A DNA stretch of 64,000 nucleotides from Patiria pectinifera (Eukaryota; Echinodermata; Asteroidea; Valvatida; Asterinidae): assembly GCA_029964075.1 (NCBI GenBank), contig CM057149.1, positions 32,012,900 through 32,076,899 of the forward strand, written 5' to 3'. Shown piece after piece: positions 46,501-56,788 of this stretch. The notes beneath the pieces were generated by a model. That model saw nothing but the letters and a program-made list of their open reading frames with translations. It did no database searches and was not told the DNA's origin. Position numbers and translations under genes: made by a program. Numbering within the stretch: position 1 is the stretch's first letter; every line of letters starts with the position of its first letter.

Positions 46501-49500
46501 CTTTTTCTTCATTCTTTCCTATAGTGATGAACTCGCGGGAACAGTGCGGGGGTTCCACGTTGACATTATTGAGGCTGGTGAGTAAAGAAACACGAATATC
46601 CAAATTTCACCTCTTTCGCAGGCATTTCAATTTTACGTTTAAAGGGCTTAATATGCAATATATTTTTTATTAATGCAATCCCCGATGATGGACCTTTGTG
46701 TCCCATTTAGCTTTATTTTAAATTTTCATTTTGCGATTTTCAAGGGTTTTTGGTGCCTTTTTATACTAATGCAAATGTCTATATAGGACTCGATATTCAT
46801 TAGTAAAATTGTGATGTCATTTTAGGCAGAAACCTCAATGTTATAGTTGCCAGAATTGTGAACATTTCTTGTAAGGTTTCTGTGTTTGGTAATTCCTTGT
46901 TGGTTCAGTACATGACAGTAAGTTAAAGAGCAAACATTTCTCAAAAATGTTTTCAAAGAGAAAATGTGTTCACAAGTTGAAAAGAAAACCCCATACTGGA
47001 GAGTGTGTTCTTGAATTGACATCACAGCCAAAATGCCCTCAAGTGTTAGTAAATGCCTACAATCTTTTATAGAATGTTTAAAGAATTGCACTTAAAAAAA
47101 AAAATGGAGTCACCTTAAAGGGATGCCAAATAGTTTCCTACAATTAAGAGGAATAGAAAGTTGTACAAAATATGTTCCCAAGCAAAATTTATGTCACGAT
47201 CCCTATAAAAAAAAAAATTTGAGTGAAAGAAATCAAATTTTCAACCAAGGATTAAAACTCGATGAAATATGATATAGGTGTCAGTGGTAGTTTTGAAATC
47301 ACACCTTCGTCTCTGTCTTTGCGTGTATTAAAGGGAAGATACAACATTAGCAAACATCATAAAACGAAATGATCAAATTATCACGAAATATCTTACTTGA
47401 TTGTTAAGAAATGCAGTCTAAAGCATCCTGTAAAGTTGTGGCTCCTGGTGTGATGACATTTTCAAGAAAAACTGTATTTTTCCAATGCTGGTCGGCCGAC
47501 CAGCGTTGGAGAAAACTGGCTTTTTTTTCAAAAAGTGCTCCTAGCTTTTCATTATTTAGTTCGTCTGCATTTTCTTGTAATTGATTACACACCTGTGAAG
47601 ACTGCTAGCCTGCTAGACTGATTCTCTGATTGTACAAGTCCCCAAAGTCTGTAAATTGCTCCGTTTCATCTTAGGTGGGTTCTGGGAACCAGACTACAAG
47701 AATATGATTGGTTTTCTTGTTTTTTTCCCCAGCATTTACGAACCCAAAACGTGAAACAAGTCAGGGTAACAATATTTGCTATAACATACTAATCCTCCAA
47801 ATCCATTTATTTCTGAAAATTGCAGCAAAAGCAAATTTTGTACATTCCCTTTAAACATCTCTAGCTTCGTTTCTATTTTCAAATTTGATTTGCTTGAGAA
47901 AATCGGTTTAATTCGCTTCAGGAGGTACTTGTGTTTACGGAGGATTGGGAGGAAGACATGGGGAAAGATAAGGGCAACTCGATTGAAAATGGACCTGATT
48001 CACGAGGAAACAATTTTTGTCGTGTTCCCTGTATGCTTTTTGTAAATTGTTAACCGTTGAAACTTGAATGGGATGGTGCCAGACTATTTTAACATTGTAG
48101 TCTCACTTTCATTTCTTTTGAAAATGTGGCTTAAAACATTAGGGTACGTTTAATCACAAATTTTAAACTATCATCAGAGCAGACTGGTTATAATTTGTAA
48201 CATACTTTATGTCATTGCTTTCAATTCTCGTGGCAAGTTAAAAAAAAATGAAGATTTTCAATTCAAAATGGCCGACTCGTGAATAAGACCCATGGGGAGC
48301 GTATGTTGGAAAGAGTTTTAAAAAAAATAGGAGGGTGGAAAGGAATTGGGATTCTTTGGGAGAAAAAGATACAGATTTAGATTTTTTTCTCAATCGATCT
48401 TACAGTGTGCAGCTTGGGGAACAAGAACTGCAGGCTGATGTGGGACGTGTACGAGAACTGTTACACCCAGATGCCCAACCAGCGACCACGCGCAGGGGTG
48501 GGGCTTGTCAGCCGTTGGTACGACGCCTGCACCGGTAAGGCATAATGGTTATCCTTTGATAAGTATCGTTCGCAACGTATACACCTTGAAAACTATTTTG
48601 ACGGTTAGATCGTGCGGTGTAGGAAAGGATCCTACATGACAATCCTGGCACAGAGTCATGGCAATCACGGTGGTTCCAACTTCAGTTGTAGTACAGCAGA
48701 TTGGTGATAAGATTGTTCAGTTTGATGAAGAAGGCATGAAATTTGGTACATAGTTAGAGTATGTCATGGGAAAGATATTTGGCTATAGGGCCATCGCAGA
48801 TTTGTCCTTTGAAAAAAATATCATTGGACAACAAGACATTGTCAAAATGGCGGCCATTGCATGTTATTCAGTGATATTTTTTAAAGTTCAAATCTGCGAT
48901 GGCTCTATAGCCAAATATCTTTTCCATGACATACTCTGACTAGGTGCCAAATTTCACGCTTTTATCATCAAATGAACATATTCCATCATATTGTGCACCA
49001 ATCTGCCTGTCTATTGGAAACATTGTGCAATCTATTGAACAAAAGAACCTCTCTGCAACGCTTGACATAATACTTCTGCCTGTACTGGCACCACAATGAA
49101 GCATTGCTAGGACTTTAAAAATTTATTGCGAGTTTGCAGTTGAATTTCAAGATTGGCCACGGCCATCAAGACTTCTTGAAGCTTATCTTGTTAAAAACCG
49201 CCACAGTGATGCTAAGATGGAAATCAAGCCTGAAACAATACTCTAAATGATGTATTCGGTTTTTAATTGCAATTTTTCGTTACTTATATCAAAATCAAGG
49301 TTATCGTTTTCGGATATCCCCTCCTCCCACAGGTTGGTTTGCTACCTACGAGCGGATAGCCTCCGTATCCTTTTCCAAGCCGTTCCGCCAGCCTCTGTCC
49401 GCAGTGTTCTTTGTGAAGCGAGGCAACCCGCAAGCCTTCAGCAGCACTGATCTCACCGGCAAGAAAATCGCCTTCATTGACGGCCACGCCTCCAACATCT

Positions 49501-52500
49501 TCTGCGTGCGCAGGGCCGGCATCACGGTAGGGATATGACCCAACTCAACACGACGAGTCAAAAGTTGCGAGAGCTAAATTTTGAGTAAAAAGCGTCTTCG
49601 CAAATCCTGCACAATGGCAATCAACAAGGACAGTCAATATTTCCCCTAACATTATCATACTACATCAAAGACATTATCAAAACAAAGCGTGGAGTGATAT
49701 TGATCTTCTGCATAATAACAACTATTTAGTGCATGAAAAAGTATCCTTATTGGAGACTTACAATGGGATCCGCTGTCAATTATTGTCTGATGTCATGATA
49801 AATCCTTCTTCCTTCTCAATTTTTGTTAACATTCTTTTGAATGTTTGAACTCTCTCCTAAGCGGTGTCTTTTCCGAAAATTTCGATTCAATTCTCGCAAC
49901 CACTACATTAATTCCAATGAAAGTTTCCAAGAAAAGCAAAATTCTAATGGCTAATATTGTTTGAGGAAAATAAATCACAGAGAATATAGAAAAATAACAA
50001 CAGACCTTTATGGATATAGAGGTGTCCTATTCCAGCTTGTATTATAATCTGGTATTCCTAATTGTCTCTCCTCACAATGTTATCTCATTGTAAGTGTTAT
50101 TTTCTTCATAAACAGGGAGTCGATAGAACAGCTCTGATCGTTCACTATTCAACCAGGGAGGAAATAATAGCAGGCGTTAATGGCGGAGAGGTTAGTTGAT
50201 GCCCCTCGAAACAAAATACCTGTTACTGAAACATAAAGAGGCAGCGGATATCTGGGAGCATTAGTCTGAGGAACAAGAAATAACGTGTGCAGAGCAACGA
50301 TTTCACGTCTGATATTATCCTAAGATGCAATTTTTATGTGACCCCGCGCGCCAGCCAATCGGAGTCGACTGTTTTGATTTCGATCAGAAATGTGGACTAA
50401 GCTGTCGACTGGTCAACTTAAATGCCATGTCTTTGTATAATACAACAACGTATTACCGAAGGCCCGATATAGAAGGCACCCGCTGAATGGTCGGAAACTC
50501 GAGGTCCAGACACAGTCTTGTTTTGCATAATTAATCGCTGAATCTGCTCTCGTGTCATACACTGTCAAAAGTGACTCCACGTCATGCACGTGAATCAAAC
50601 AAGTTGATGCACGTGAAGTGTCAACGTTGGGTAAAACACACACCTGAGGTTAAGCCGACTGTAACGCCATGTGCTTCAAGTACACCAAGTGATAACTGGC
50701 AACTTTGTAATACCTCATGCACTTGAGCTTCACTTTTGTGCTGTTGCATGATAACCTCAAGTGCGTCAGTTTCCTGTCAAGAGCCTCAGGTGTTCATGAT
50801 TCTGGGAGAAAAATGTGCTAGTGCACAGGTACATGAGGTGAAGTCAGTTTTTACAGTGTAGACCCTCGATGTACAAGGGGATATTCCATACACTATCTGA
50901 GCATTGGCAGAGTGAGAAATGTAAAACAGGGCCAATTAACGAATTTCAAATTTCCACTGAAACCGAGGGCCTCGGTGCTGGCTTTTGTTGAGAGGTTTAA
51001 AAACGTCCTCAATTCATACAATGGCTTAGCTCTGATAGCCTCGGTTTCAGTGCTAATTTGAAAAGTGTCTATAGGATATAGTTGATGATGTATTAACAGT
51101 TCACTACAACGTTTCGTCTAAGGCAGTTCTAAAAGGACGGGACTAAATTACACGATCTTTAAATGATATTAATTCCATCTTGAAATGTATATCAAGCCAC
51201 ATTTGTAAATGTACACCTTTGCTGATCATGACGTCACATTTTGGATGATTTTAGCATAAACTGCCGTTGGTTTCCTTGAAAACTTCATTTAAAATTCATC
51301 AACATCGCACTAGTCATGGCAGGGCTATGAGTCCGTATGCACGAGTTGACCATTTTTGTCGTGAGACCTGAAGGTACATGTATTTAATAATTTGTGAACT
51401 GCTGAATGGGATGGTGCCAGACTATTTATTCCATTTATAGCCTCACTTTTTTTTTATGTGGCTTAAAACATTAGAGTTTGGTTATTCACCAATTTTAAAT
51501 GAGTCATCATAGCACACGGTATTAACTTGTAACGCCATAGCTTCCATTTCTCTACACGAGTTCTAAAACTGAAGATTTTACCTCACTCTCAATCCAATAT
51601 GGCCGACTCGTGAAGAAGGCCCATGTGGGACGGCTTTAAAACCGATCAGATTTCAACGAGTATAGGTATCCGAATGCTGCCTATCCGAAGCGAGAGAGGG
51701 CTTGTTTAACCCATTTCATTATTTACTGTCCAGGTCGATGCTGTGTTTGCCAACGACCAGATCTTCAATCTGCGGACTGACCTGGACATAGCCGCTGGGA
51801 ATCCCATCACGACCTGCATGCAAGCTGGGGCAGGCATGATGGTCCGTAAGGACAGCCGCCTTCCTAATTGGTGGGACCCGGCCTTCGACCAGCTGAAGCA
51901 GACGTCACAGTACAGGCAAATCTGTGATGAGATCACAACTAATCATGGTAAGTTAATTCATTCAATCGTCACGGGAGTGACGATTGATGTTTAACAATTC
52001 TCGATCGTTTAACAGTATAAAGCATTTAACTCACACAGCTGATGTTACATCTCAACCCGTTTGCCCTAACTCAGGAGCACTGCGTCCTGAAATCCCCGAA
52101 AAGACATGCTTTGGATTGTTTACTTATCCTATTTCAAACATCTAGTTGAAAGGAAACCAAAATAATGTCTTACCGTGTCCGACAAAAGACGAAAACCCCC
52201 GAGTGGTTACATCAGACACGACAGAGTATGATACGTGTTTCCTGTCGTTTTCAAACAATGTACGATACACGTTGTGTGTGTCCGGTATTACACACGTACG
52301 TACACACACCGCGCTCACGAACAGCGGTGGTCAATCACCAATGCACAAAATAAGTTTTGTACGCGTCGGCAAAAGGCGAACCCCTTACGGCTGAAATCAC
52401 AACTAGCACGAACAGCCCGACTTGTTAGGGTCGCAAAAGTGGACTCCGAAAGTCGTTCTCGCACGAATTATAACATTACACAAGAATATTACAGAAGCGC

Positions 52501-52798
52501 CCAGTTGTTTAAGGGATGGCTGTGCGGATGTTTATAATCTACCTTTAAATGTTCTTTCCGATTAACATCATTTCGTTAAAAACGCGTTTTGTAAATTGGG
52601 CGTATTCCAGGACGCAGTGCCCCTTTATCATCTTCGCATTTGCCAATGCAAAACCTCAAATCGCATTCCAACGTATCATTAGCGTAATGCTCGTGGACGA
52701 ACTTCTTCTTTTCTCGTCAGTGGATATGTTTTTAATGTATTTTATTTTACTCCCCACATCTAGATCAATCGGATCACGAAGTGGAGTGCGTGAATTGA
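43355..52798 (+). CDS. Gene C: tandem paralogue of B, single-pass membrane protein with a solute-binding-protein-like ectodomain
   Basis: Eight exons join in frame: 43355-43580, 45291-45387, 46525-46577, 48406-48534, 49333-49526, 50116-50190, 51734-51947 and 52764-52798, giving 340 residues. Intron phases equal those of gene B throughout. A transmembrane helix spans about 30-54, after a 29-residue cytoplasmic tail; N62-T-T is a possible glycosylation site just outside. The ectodomain has W94-V-F-A-I-G, R116-G-F-H-V-D-I, T173-Y-E-R176 with V-S-F-S-K-P-F, K-I-A-F-I-D-G at 213-219, and V259-D-A-V-F. The F-S-K-P-F wording is shared with ionotropic glutamate receptors, but length and lack of pore helices match a free periplasmic-type binding protein. 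Cysteines at 127, 134, 144, 167, 226, 286, 322 and 338 are even in number, fitting disulfides. Ligand and role are unknown. Confidence 0.8.
43617..44056 (+). repeat. Direct repeat in gene C intron 1, copy 1
   Basis: Starts with AATTxCCTACGCCGGCCA, contains GGCCGTGCACxGGACTGT and ACCTTGGAGAGTTGTGAGTA, and matches 45437-45930 at high similarity. Confidence 0.65.
44100..44145. repeat. GTCCCAACTACAG hairpin
   Basis: TCCCAACTACAGTTCGGACTG, then GTCCCAACTACAGTCGGGAC and AGTTGGGGCT, form short nested inverted repeats in gene C intron 1. Confidence 0.5.
44521..44879. mobile_element. Foldback MITE with TATAGGTTTTCCC ends, copy 1
   Basis: TATAGGTTTTCCCAGCTATT is mirrored by ATTGCCGGGAAAACCTATA. Arms of about 165 bp include GATACTTTAATTTCGTCCCC and its complement. 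It lies in gene C intron 1. Confidence 0.75.
45291..45387 (+). CDS. Gene C exon 2
   Basis: Encodes K-I-W-V-F-A-I-G-H-D-G-T. It is 18 nt longer than in gene B in the linker before it. Acceptor TTGTTCAG, donor GTGAGT, phase 2. Confidence 0.85.
45437..45930 (+). repeat. Direct repeat in gene C intron 2, copy 2
   Basis: Second copy of the 43617 repeat, with an added G run near 45860. The two copies flank exon 2 and could have arisen by local duplication or as a dispersed repeat. Confidence 0.65.
45931..46524. other. Rest of gene C intron 2
   Basis: An open stretch at 45990-46241 is not recognisable as protein. Nothing else is seen. Confidence 0.3.
46525..46577 (+). CDS. Gene C exon 3
   Basis: 53 nt, encoding D-E-L-A-G-T-V-R-G-F-H-V-D-I-I-E-A. 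Acceptor TCCTATAG, donor GTGAGT, phase 1. Confidence 0.88.
47328..47854 (+). mobile_element. TTAAAGGGAA-family MITE in gene C intron 3
   Basis: Same termini and order as the copy at 42049, including the CCAATGCTGGTCGG palindrome at 47482-47509. Confidence 0.7.
47989..48294. mobile_element. MITE of the GGGTCTTATTCACGA family, copy 2
   Basis: ATGGACCTGATTCACGAGG is mirrored by CTCGTGAATAAGACCCAT in gene C intron 3. Confidence 0.65.
48406..48534 (+). CDS. Gene C exon 4
   Basis: 129 nt as in gene B. Encodes V-C-S-L-G-N-K-N-C-R-L-M-W-D, Y-E-N-C-Y and G-L-V-S-R-W-Y-D-A-C-T. Acceptor TCTTACAG, donor GTAAGG, phase 1. Confidence 0.88.
48748..48965. repeat. Foldback repeat in gene C intron 4
   Basis: AGAGTATGTCATGGGAAAGA and TATTTGGCTATAGGGCCATC pair with the mirror at 48890-48940 around an AAAATGGCGGCCATT centre. 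Confidence 0.7.
49333..49526 (+). CDS. Gene C exon 5 (ligand-site exon)
   Basis: 194 nt as in gene B. Encodes G-W-F-A-T-Y-E-R-I-A-S-V-S-F-S-K-P-F, F-V-K-R-G-N-P and K-K-I-A-F-I-D-G. Acceptor CCCACAG, donor GTAGGG, phase 0. Confidence 0.9.
49527..50115. other. Gene C intron 5
   Basis: AT-rich, no repeat or gene recognised. Confidence 0.4.
50116..50190 (+). CDS. Gene C exon 6
   Basis: 75 nt, one codon shorter than in gene B. Encodes I-V-H-Y-S-T-R-E-E-I-I-A-G-V-N-G-G-E. Acceptor AAACAG, donor GTTAGT, phase 0. Confidence 0.8.
50191..51323. other. Gene C intron 6, left part
   Basis: Contains AAATTTCCACTGAAACCGAG near 50948 mirrored by CTCGGTTTCAGTGCTAATTT near 51041, a loose foldback. A motif CACGTGAA with CACTTGA variants recurs from 50590 to 50770. 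No gene is seen. Confidence 0.4.
51324..51624. mobile_element. MITE of the GGGTCTTATTCACGA family, copy 3
   Basis: Same body as copies 1 and 2 (GGGATGGTGCCAGACTATTT, GAAGATTTTACC) with more worn ends, in gene C intron 6. Confidence 0.6.
51734..51947 (+). CDS. Gene C exon 7
   Basis: 214 nt as in gene B. Encodes V-D-A-V-F-A-N-D, A-G-M-M-V-R-K-D-S-R-L-P and Q-I-C-D-E-I-T-T-N-H. Acceptor TGTCCAG, donor GTAAGT, phase 1. Confidence 0.9.
52062..52628. mobile_element. MITE, copy 2 of the AAAGGGGCAC...GTCCTGAAA family
   Basis: GTCCTGAAATCCCCGAAAA at the left and TTCCAGGACGCAGTGCCCCTTT at the right are the two ends. It lies in the proposed last intron of gene C. Confidence 0.6.
52764..52798 (+). CDS. 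Gene C terminal coding exon (proposed)
   Basis: After a long pyrimidine tract ending CACATCTAG, the phase-1 reading gives D-Q-S-D-H-E-V-E-C-V-N and a stop. The cysteine makes the number of ectodomain cysteines even. It does not resemble the end of gene B, so it is a proposal based on phase and acceptor quality. Confidence 0.45.
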
Positions 52799-53242
52799 TT
52801 CCTTCACCGTTGCAAAGGATGAGGTAGAAGCCACTCAATCTCATCTCACTTGACGTTTGTAAGGAATTCAGTAAAAACACACCAGAACTGCACATGTGAC
52901 TTTTCAATTTCACCCATATGTTTAATATAGCATATTTCCTGGTGATGAGACCATTATGACTGCGAGTTAACAGAATTACATACAAGCCACAATTACATTC
53001 TTATTAAATTTAAAAAGGGGCTTAAATTGGTCAATTTATATACATTGACGTTAAATGTAATGTTAAACGTTATATCTTTTGAATATACATTGGTGGTTGT
53101 TTTAATGTTAGAACATGGTGTAGGAAAGTGCGAATAGGTTGTTCTTAGCGAAAAAGCAAGTAACGCTTTGTAATGTTTTTTTCTTCACCTTTTTGAGTGT
53201 CAGCTGTGTATATGTTTTCTACGCTCGATCTGTTCAATTCAA

Positions 53243-53789
53243 TATATAAAGGTTTCCCGGCTATTTTAAAACATATTTCGTTCGAATTCACCGATTCTTT
53301 TATTGAAATTCGTCCGGTAACTTCGATTTAGTGCACTTCCTATGTTTAATTTCGTCTTTTGTCAGACAATTTCAAATTTAGTCCAAACAAATTTTAACAA
53401 AGAGCACACGGTTTCGACCAGGAGAATTCGATTTCGTCTCGTCTACGCCGAATCGTTGTTATTGAGAAATTAAATTCGTCTAATGCTACACAATTTAAAC
53501 AAAATTTTGTTAAATTTCGTCAAACTCCATAGCAATATCTTTTGAGTGATAACCAACGAATTCGATCCCTGAATGCTGCCGTTCCAAAACAGCTTTAGGC
53601 GAATTTGAGCTGTAATGACAAATATTCTCGACACGATGACTAAAGAGGTTGACCAAACTTTGAAACTGAATGGTAAATGACTAAATTAGTTTTGGTAAAA
53701 GCGTGTGAATTTTTTCTTGGACGAAATGGAATGTCAGAGTTGGTGAATTTGAATGAAAAATGTTTTAAAATAGCCGGGAAAACCTATAT
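53243..53789. mobile_element. Foldback MITE with TATAGGTTTTCCC-type ends, copy 2
   Basis: AAAGGTTTCCCGGCTATTTT is mirrored by AAAATAGCCGGGAAAACCTATA. It is longer than copy 1 and its arms are partly different. Confidence 0.7.
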
Positions 53790-54429
53790 TAAGGCAAAAA
53801 TGTATATAATACCTCAATTGAAATTATGCGTGTTAAATTCTTTCCACTCAAGGCCCAAATATACTGAATATTATCTGTCTTTGTTTATTGAAGAAGAAAC
53901 AACTGATTCGGATTTCAATTATTTTTGAAATAGATTGTCAATTTGACTATTACCCATCGTTTTCCCACCTTAATTCGCGTTTGATTCACTTGCTAATTAT
54001 AATTTTAAGTAGACATAGTTTTCTACTCTCTTTGTTTTGCAAGAAATAGAGATAGGTATTAAGCATTCTGATTCTGATATCCTTTGGTATTTGTTTGGAG
54101 CAATTTTTCTATGATATATTATTGAAAATTAAAGGCGCATTGTATGTTTACTATCTTAAAAGAGTTTCAACTACTTATTGTTCCTAACTTATCATATTAA
54201 ACAAGAATTCGTGAGGAAAGGCGATCAACTTTTGAAATTGTCAATTCGTAGTTATCCTCCAAGAGTATTTATGAATAGCAAAACTACCTACCCAACCAAA
54301 GGCAGATAAACCAAATTTTTGGGAGTGAGCAACAGGCCTGATGTTAAAATGAAAGCTTGCAAGGGAGGTGTATTAATTCATAATTATGCAGTGGTCAGGT
54401 ATCAGGGCAATGAAAATGGCACACTTTCA
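53790..54429. other. AT-rich intergenic sequence
   Basis: No gene or repeat recognised. Confidence 0.3.
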
Positions 54430-54436
54430 GACCTTT

Positions 54437-54471
<35 letters not shown>

Positions 54472-54477
54472 TCCGGC
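54430..54477 (-). pseudogene. Truncated tRNA-Phe copy
   Basis: Only the 5' two thirds of the tRNA is present (acceptor 5' strand, D arm, anticodon arm). The T arm and 3' acceptor strand are replaced by unrelated sequence. It sits exactly 179 bp from the next copy. Confidence 0.75.
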
Positions 54478-54583
54478 TGATGAAATATACATTCGCCATC
54501 GTCGTTCATAAGGACGATATCAAACTTTTTCACATCGTTAAGGTTTTGCACACAAAAAAAGACAAGAACAACAAAGTTGGATT

Positions 54584-54600
54584 TGCCGGAACCCGGGATT

Positions 54601-54650
<50 letters not shown>

Positions 54651-54656
54651 TCCGGC
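54584..54656 (-). tRNA. tRNA-Phe (GAA)
   Basis: 73 bases on the minus strand. Acceptor GCCGGAA pairs with TTCCGGC, the anticodon loop is CTGAAGA, and the T loop is TTCAATC. A TTTTTTT terminator follows about 30 bases downstream. All stems pair, so it looks functional. Confidence 0.92.
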
Positions 54657-54762
54657 TGATGAAATATACACTCGCCAGTCGATCATAAGGTCAAAACCAG
54701 AATGTTTTACATCGTCAAGTTTTGGCCAAACAAAATAAAACCACGAAGAACCAAGTTGGAAT

Positions 54763-54779
54763 TGCCGGAACCCGGGATT

Positions 54780-54829
<50 letters not shown>

Positions 54830-54835
54830 TCCGGC
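54763..54835 (-). tRNA. tRNA-Phe (GAA), second copy
   Basis: Identical in sequence to the copy at 54584 and 179 bp from it. A GTGGTTTTATTTTG downstream offers a Pol III terminator. Confidence 0.92.
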
Positions 54836-54941
54836 TGATGAAATGTCAACTCGCCAGTCGATCATAAGGTCAAAACCAGAATGTTTTACATCGTCAAGTT
54901 TTGGCCAAACAAAATAAAACCACGAGGAACCAAGTTGGAAT

Positions 54942-54958
54942 TGCCGGAACCCGGGATT

Positions 54959-55008
<50 letters not shown>

Positions 55009-55014
55009 TCCGGC
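54942..55014 (-). tRNA. tRNA-Phe (GAA), third copy
   Basis: Identical in sequence to the other two, again 179 bp away. It is the outermost copy of the array, with the same downstream T tract. Confidence 0.92.
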
Positions 55015-55090
55015 TGATGAAATGTCCACTCGCCAGTCGATCATAAGGATGATACCAGGATGTTGTACATCGTCAAGTTTGGCCAAAAAA

Positions 55091-56011
55091 AACACACGAC
55101 GTACTTTAATAACTAAACGTTGTAATTGTTTTCGTTCGATGTCTCATTCAAAATTGAATCACTGTCATATTCCAAGGAAAATAGCAATTGAAAAACAAAT
55201 CTATTTTCCGAGGTCAAACTTGAAAATAACACAGAAAACGGATCTTTAATAGCATATCGCGGACCTCCGCGTGAGGCCCCATGACATCAACTTTCCTCGG
55301 AGACAATCTGGCTACTCGATGAGTCATTCTTTAATTTTGAAAACATAAATGTGCAAACATTCTCCAGTGATTTCATTTTGACATTGGGAACCTAGTTAAT
55401 ACAGGAAACCTTTTTTTTTCCAGCTAGCACTATCAATCGGACTCCGTGCGAGACTGGAGTCCAGCAGCTTATCCAGCTTTTGATGTCAGGGGGGCAACCG
55501 CACATCCGCGCCGAAATCTAGACATGTCTTTTTCTCCGGACACTTGCCATCCGTAAATTAAAAAGGGAGGGGGGGGGGGGGGGCTGGTACGCATCTTCCA
55601 AATGGGAGCGCTCTTCAAAACTGACCATTATTATGCATACTACATATTATATGGACATTTTCACAGTGCATTGTAATGGTTGTTGGTCGGGTTTTCTTTG
55701 GTGGGATGGATGTCAGAAGAACTTTCTAAACATTTAAGTGCCCCCGCTGGATACGCCACTGCTGGAGTTACTTCAGAGGGAAAAGTGACTTGTACATTGC
55801 TTTGGAAACCTTGTGAAGAATTTAACCGTAGGCCTATTATGGAGTTCATTTCAAAAATTCTGATCGCAATTTAGTATGAAAGCTGATTTTTTTTTCGCTG
55901 GCAACATCAAAATTCTTTAATCCCATGTCCTAGGGATTCTAAAAATCATCTTGGAATTTTATTTTTTTTGGGGGGGGTGCATGGAACCCATTTCTCCTGC
56001 CGTACTAAACA
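55091..56011. other. No recognisable gene
   Basis: G runs near 55567 and 55970 only. Confidence 0.3.
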
Positions 56012-56328
56012 AAGGCGGATCCAGGACACAATTTCTTTTGGGGGGGCCAAAAAAAACTTTGTGTCTCCCAAAAAGTGGGTCAAAACATTACGGCGTGGGG
56101 TTCGGGGCCCGCTTAAGGGCCCCGAATTTTTTTTGGATTCTCGATGCTCTGTGGTGCGATCTGAGGCAATTTCTTACCACTTTAGCCAATGTTTTTTGAG
56201 GAAAAGATGGTGGTGTACTCATTGCCTGCCTTTATTGCGACGTCACATAAGAAAACCCGATTGGTTTCGTGTTTTTTTTGGTGGGGGCCATGGCCCCCTT
56301 TGCCCCCCCCCCCCCGGATCCGCCCTTG
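56012..56328. mobile_element. GGCGGATCC-ended MITE next to the LTR element
   Basis: AAAGGCGGATCCAGG at the left is mirrored by CCCGGATCCGCCCTT at the right, with long G and C runs inside. It abuts the 5' LTR. Related ends lie near 31.92, 18.74 and 34.50 kb. Confidence 0.55.
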
Positions 56329-56332
56329 GTAC

Positions 56333-56741
56333 TGTAACGGACAGTCTATGCACGTTTTTGTTGTCATTGCTTTCTAGCGCTGGTGCTCCGGCGGAGGGGC
56401 TCCGGCGGCGCAAGCCTGACCTGGTTTTGGGTCTGGCTGGCGCGCGCTCCGGAAATACGTTGCTTAAGTGGGTTGCTTTTGTTGGGGGACACGGGAAAGG
56501 TTTGGCAAGATGTCGGGGTCATTGCAAGTTGTTACAATTGTATACATTCGTTCAGACTGTGTGTATTTCTATGCTGGGAATCAGCAGTCGTGGTGCTGGT
56601 AGCAGTGTGGCAGGTTGACCACAGAGTTGTTGTGCTGGATAAATAAGAGTTTCTTCAGAAGTTGGAAATCCTGTGTGTTTGTCCCCTTTTCTTGCGTTTG
56701 GCCGGACTCGGAGGACAAGAACCCAATAAGGTCCCGTTACA
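56333..56741 (+). repeat. 5' LTR
   Basis: 409 bp. Contains a GAATAAATAAGAG-type poly(A) signal region near 56636-56650 and the TG...CA ends. Confidence 0.85.
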
Positions 56742-56788
56742 ATTGGTGGCAGCGTCGGGATTTTCAACAGGATTTTCGGGGAAGAGAA

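Larger units (their letters stand above)
54405..55090 (-). repeat. 179-bp tandem array carrying tRNA-Phe
   Basis: Spacer sequence between the tRNAs is also repeated (GTCGATCATAAGG, ACATCGTCAAGTTTTGGCC), and the period is exactly 179 bp for all four units. Similarity falls off on both sides. Confidence 0.85.

Noticed and set aside
52146..52394. 82-codon frame similar to the one at 7096-7293
   Set aside because: The similarity comes from two copies of the same MITE, not from conserved coding sequence.
54468..55095. Two minus-strand frames sharing an I-A-Q-L-G-E-R segment
   Set aside because: The shared peptide is the chance translation of the tRNA-Phe genes.
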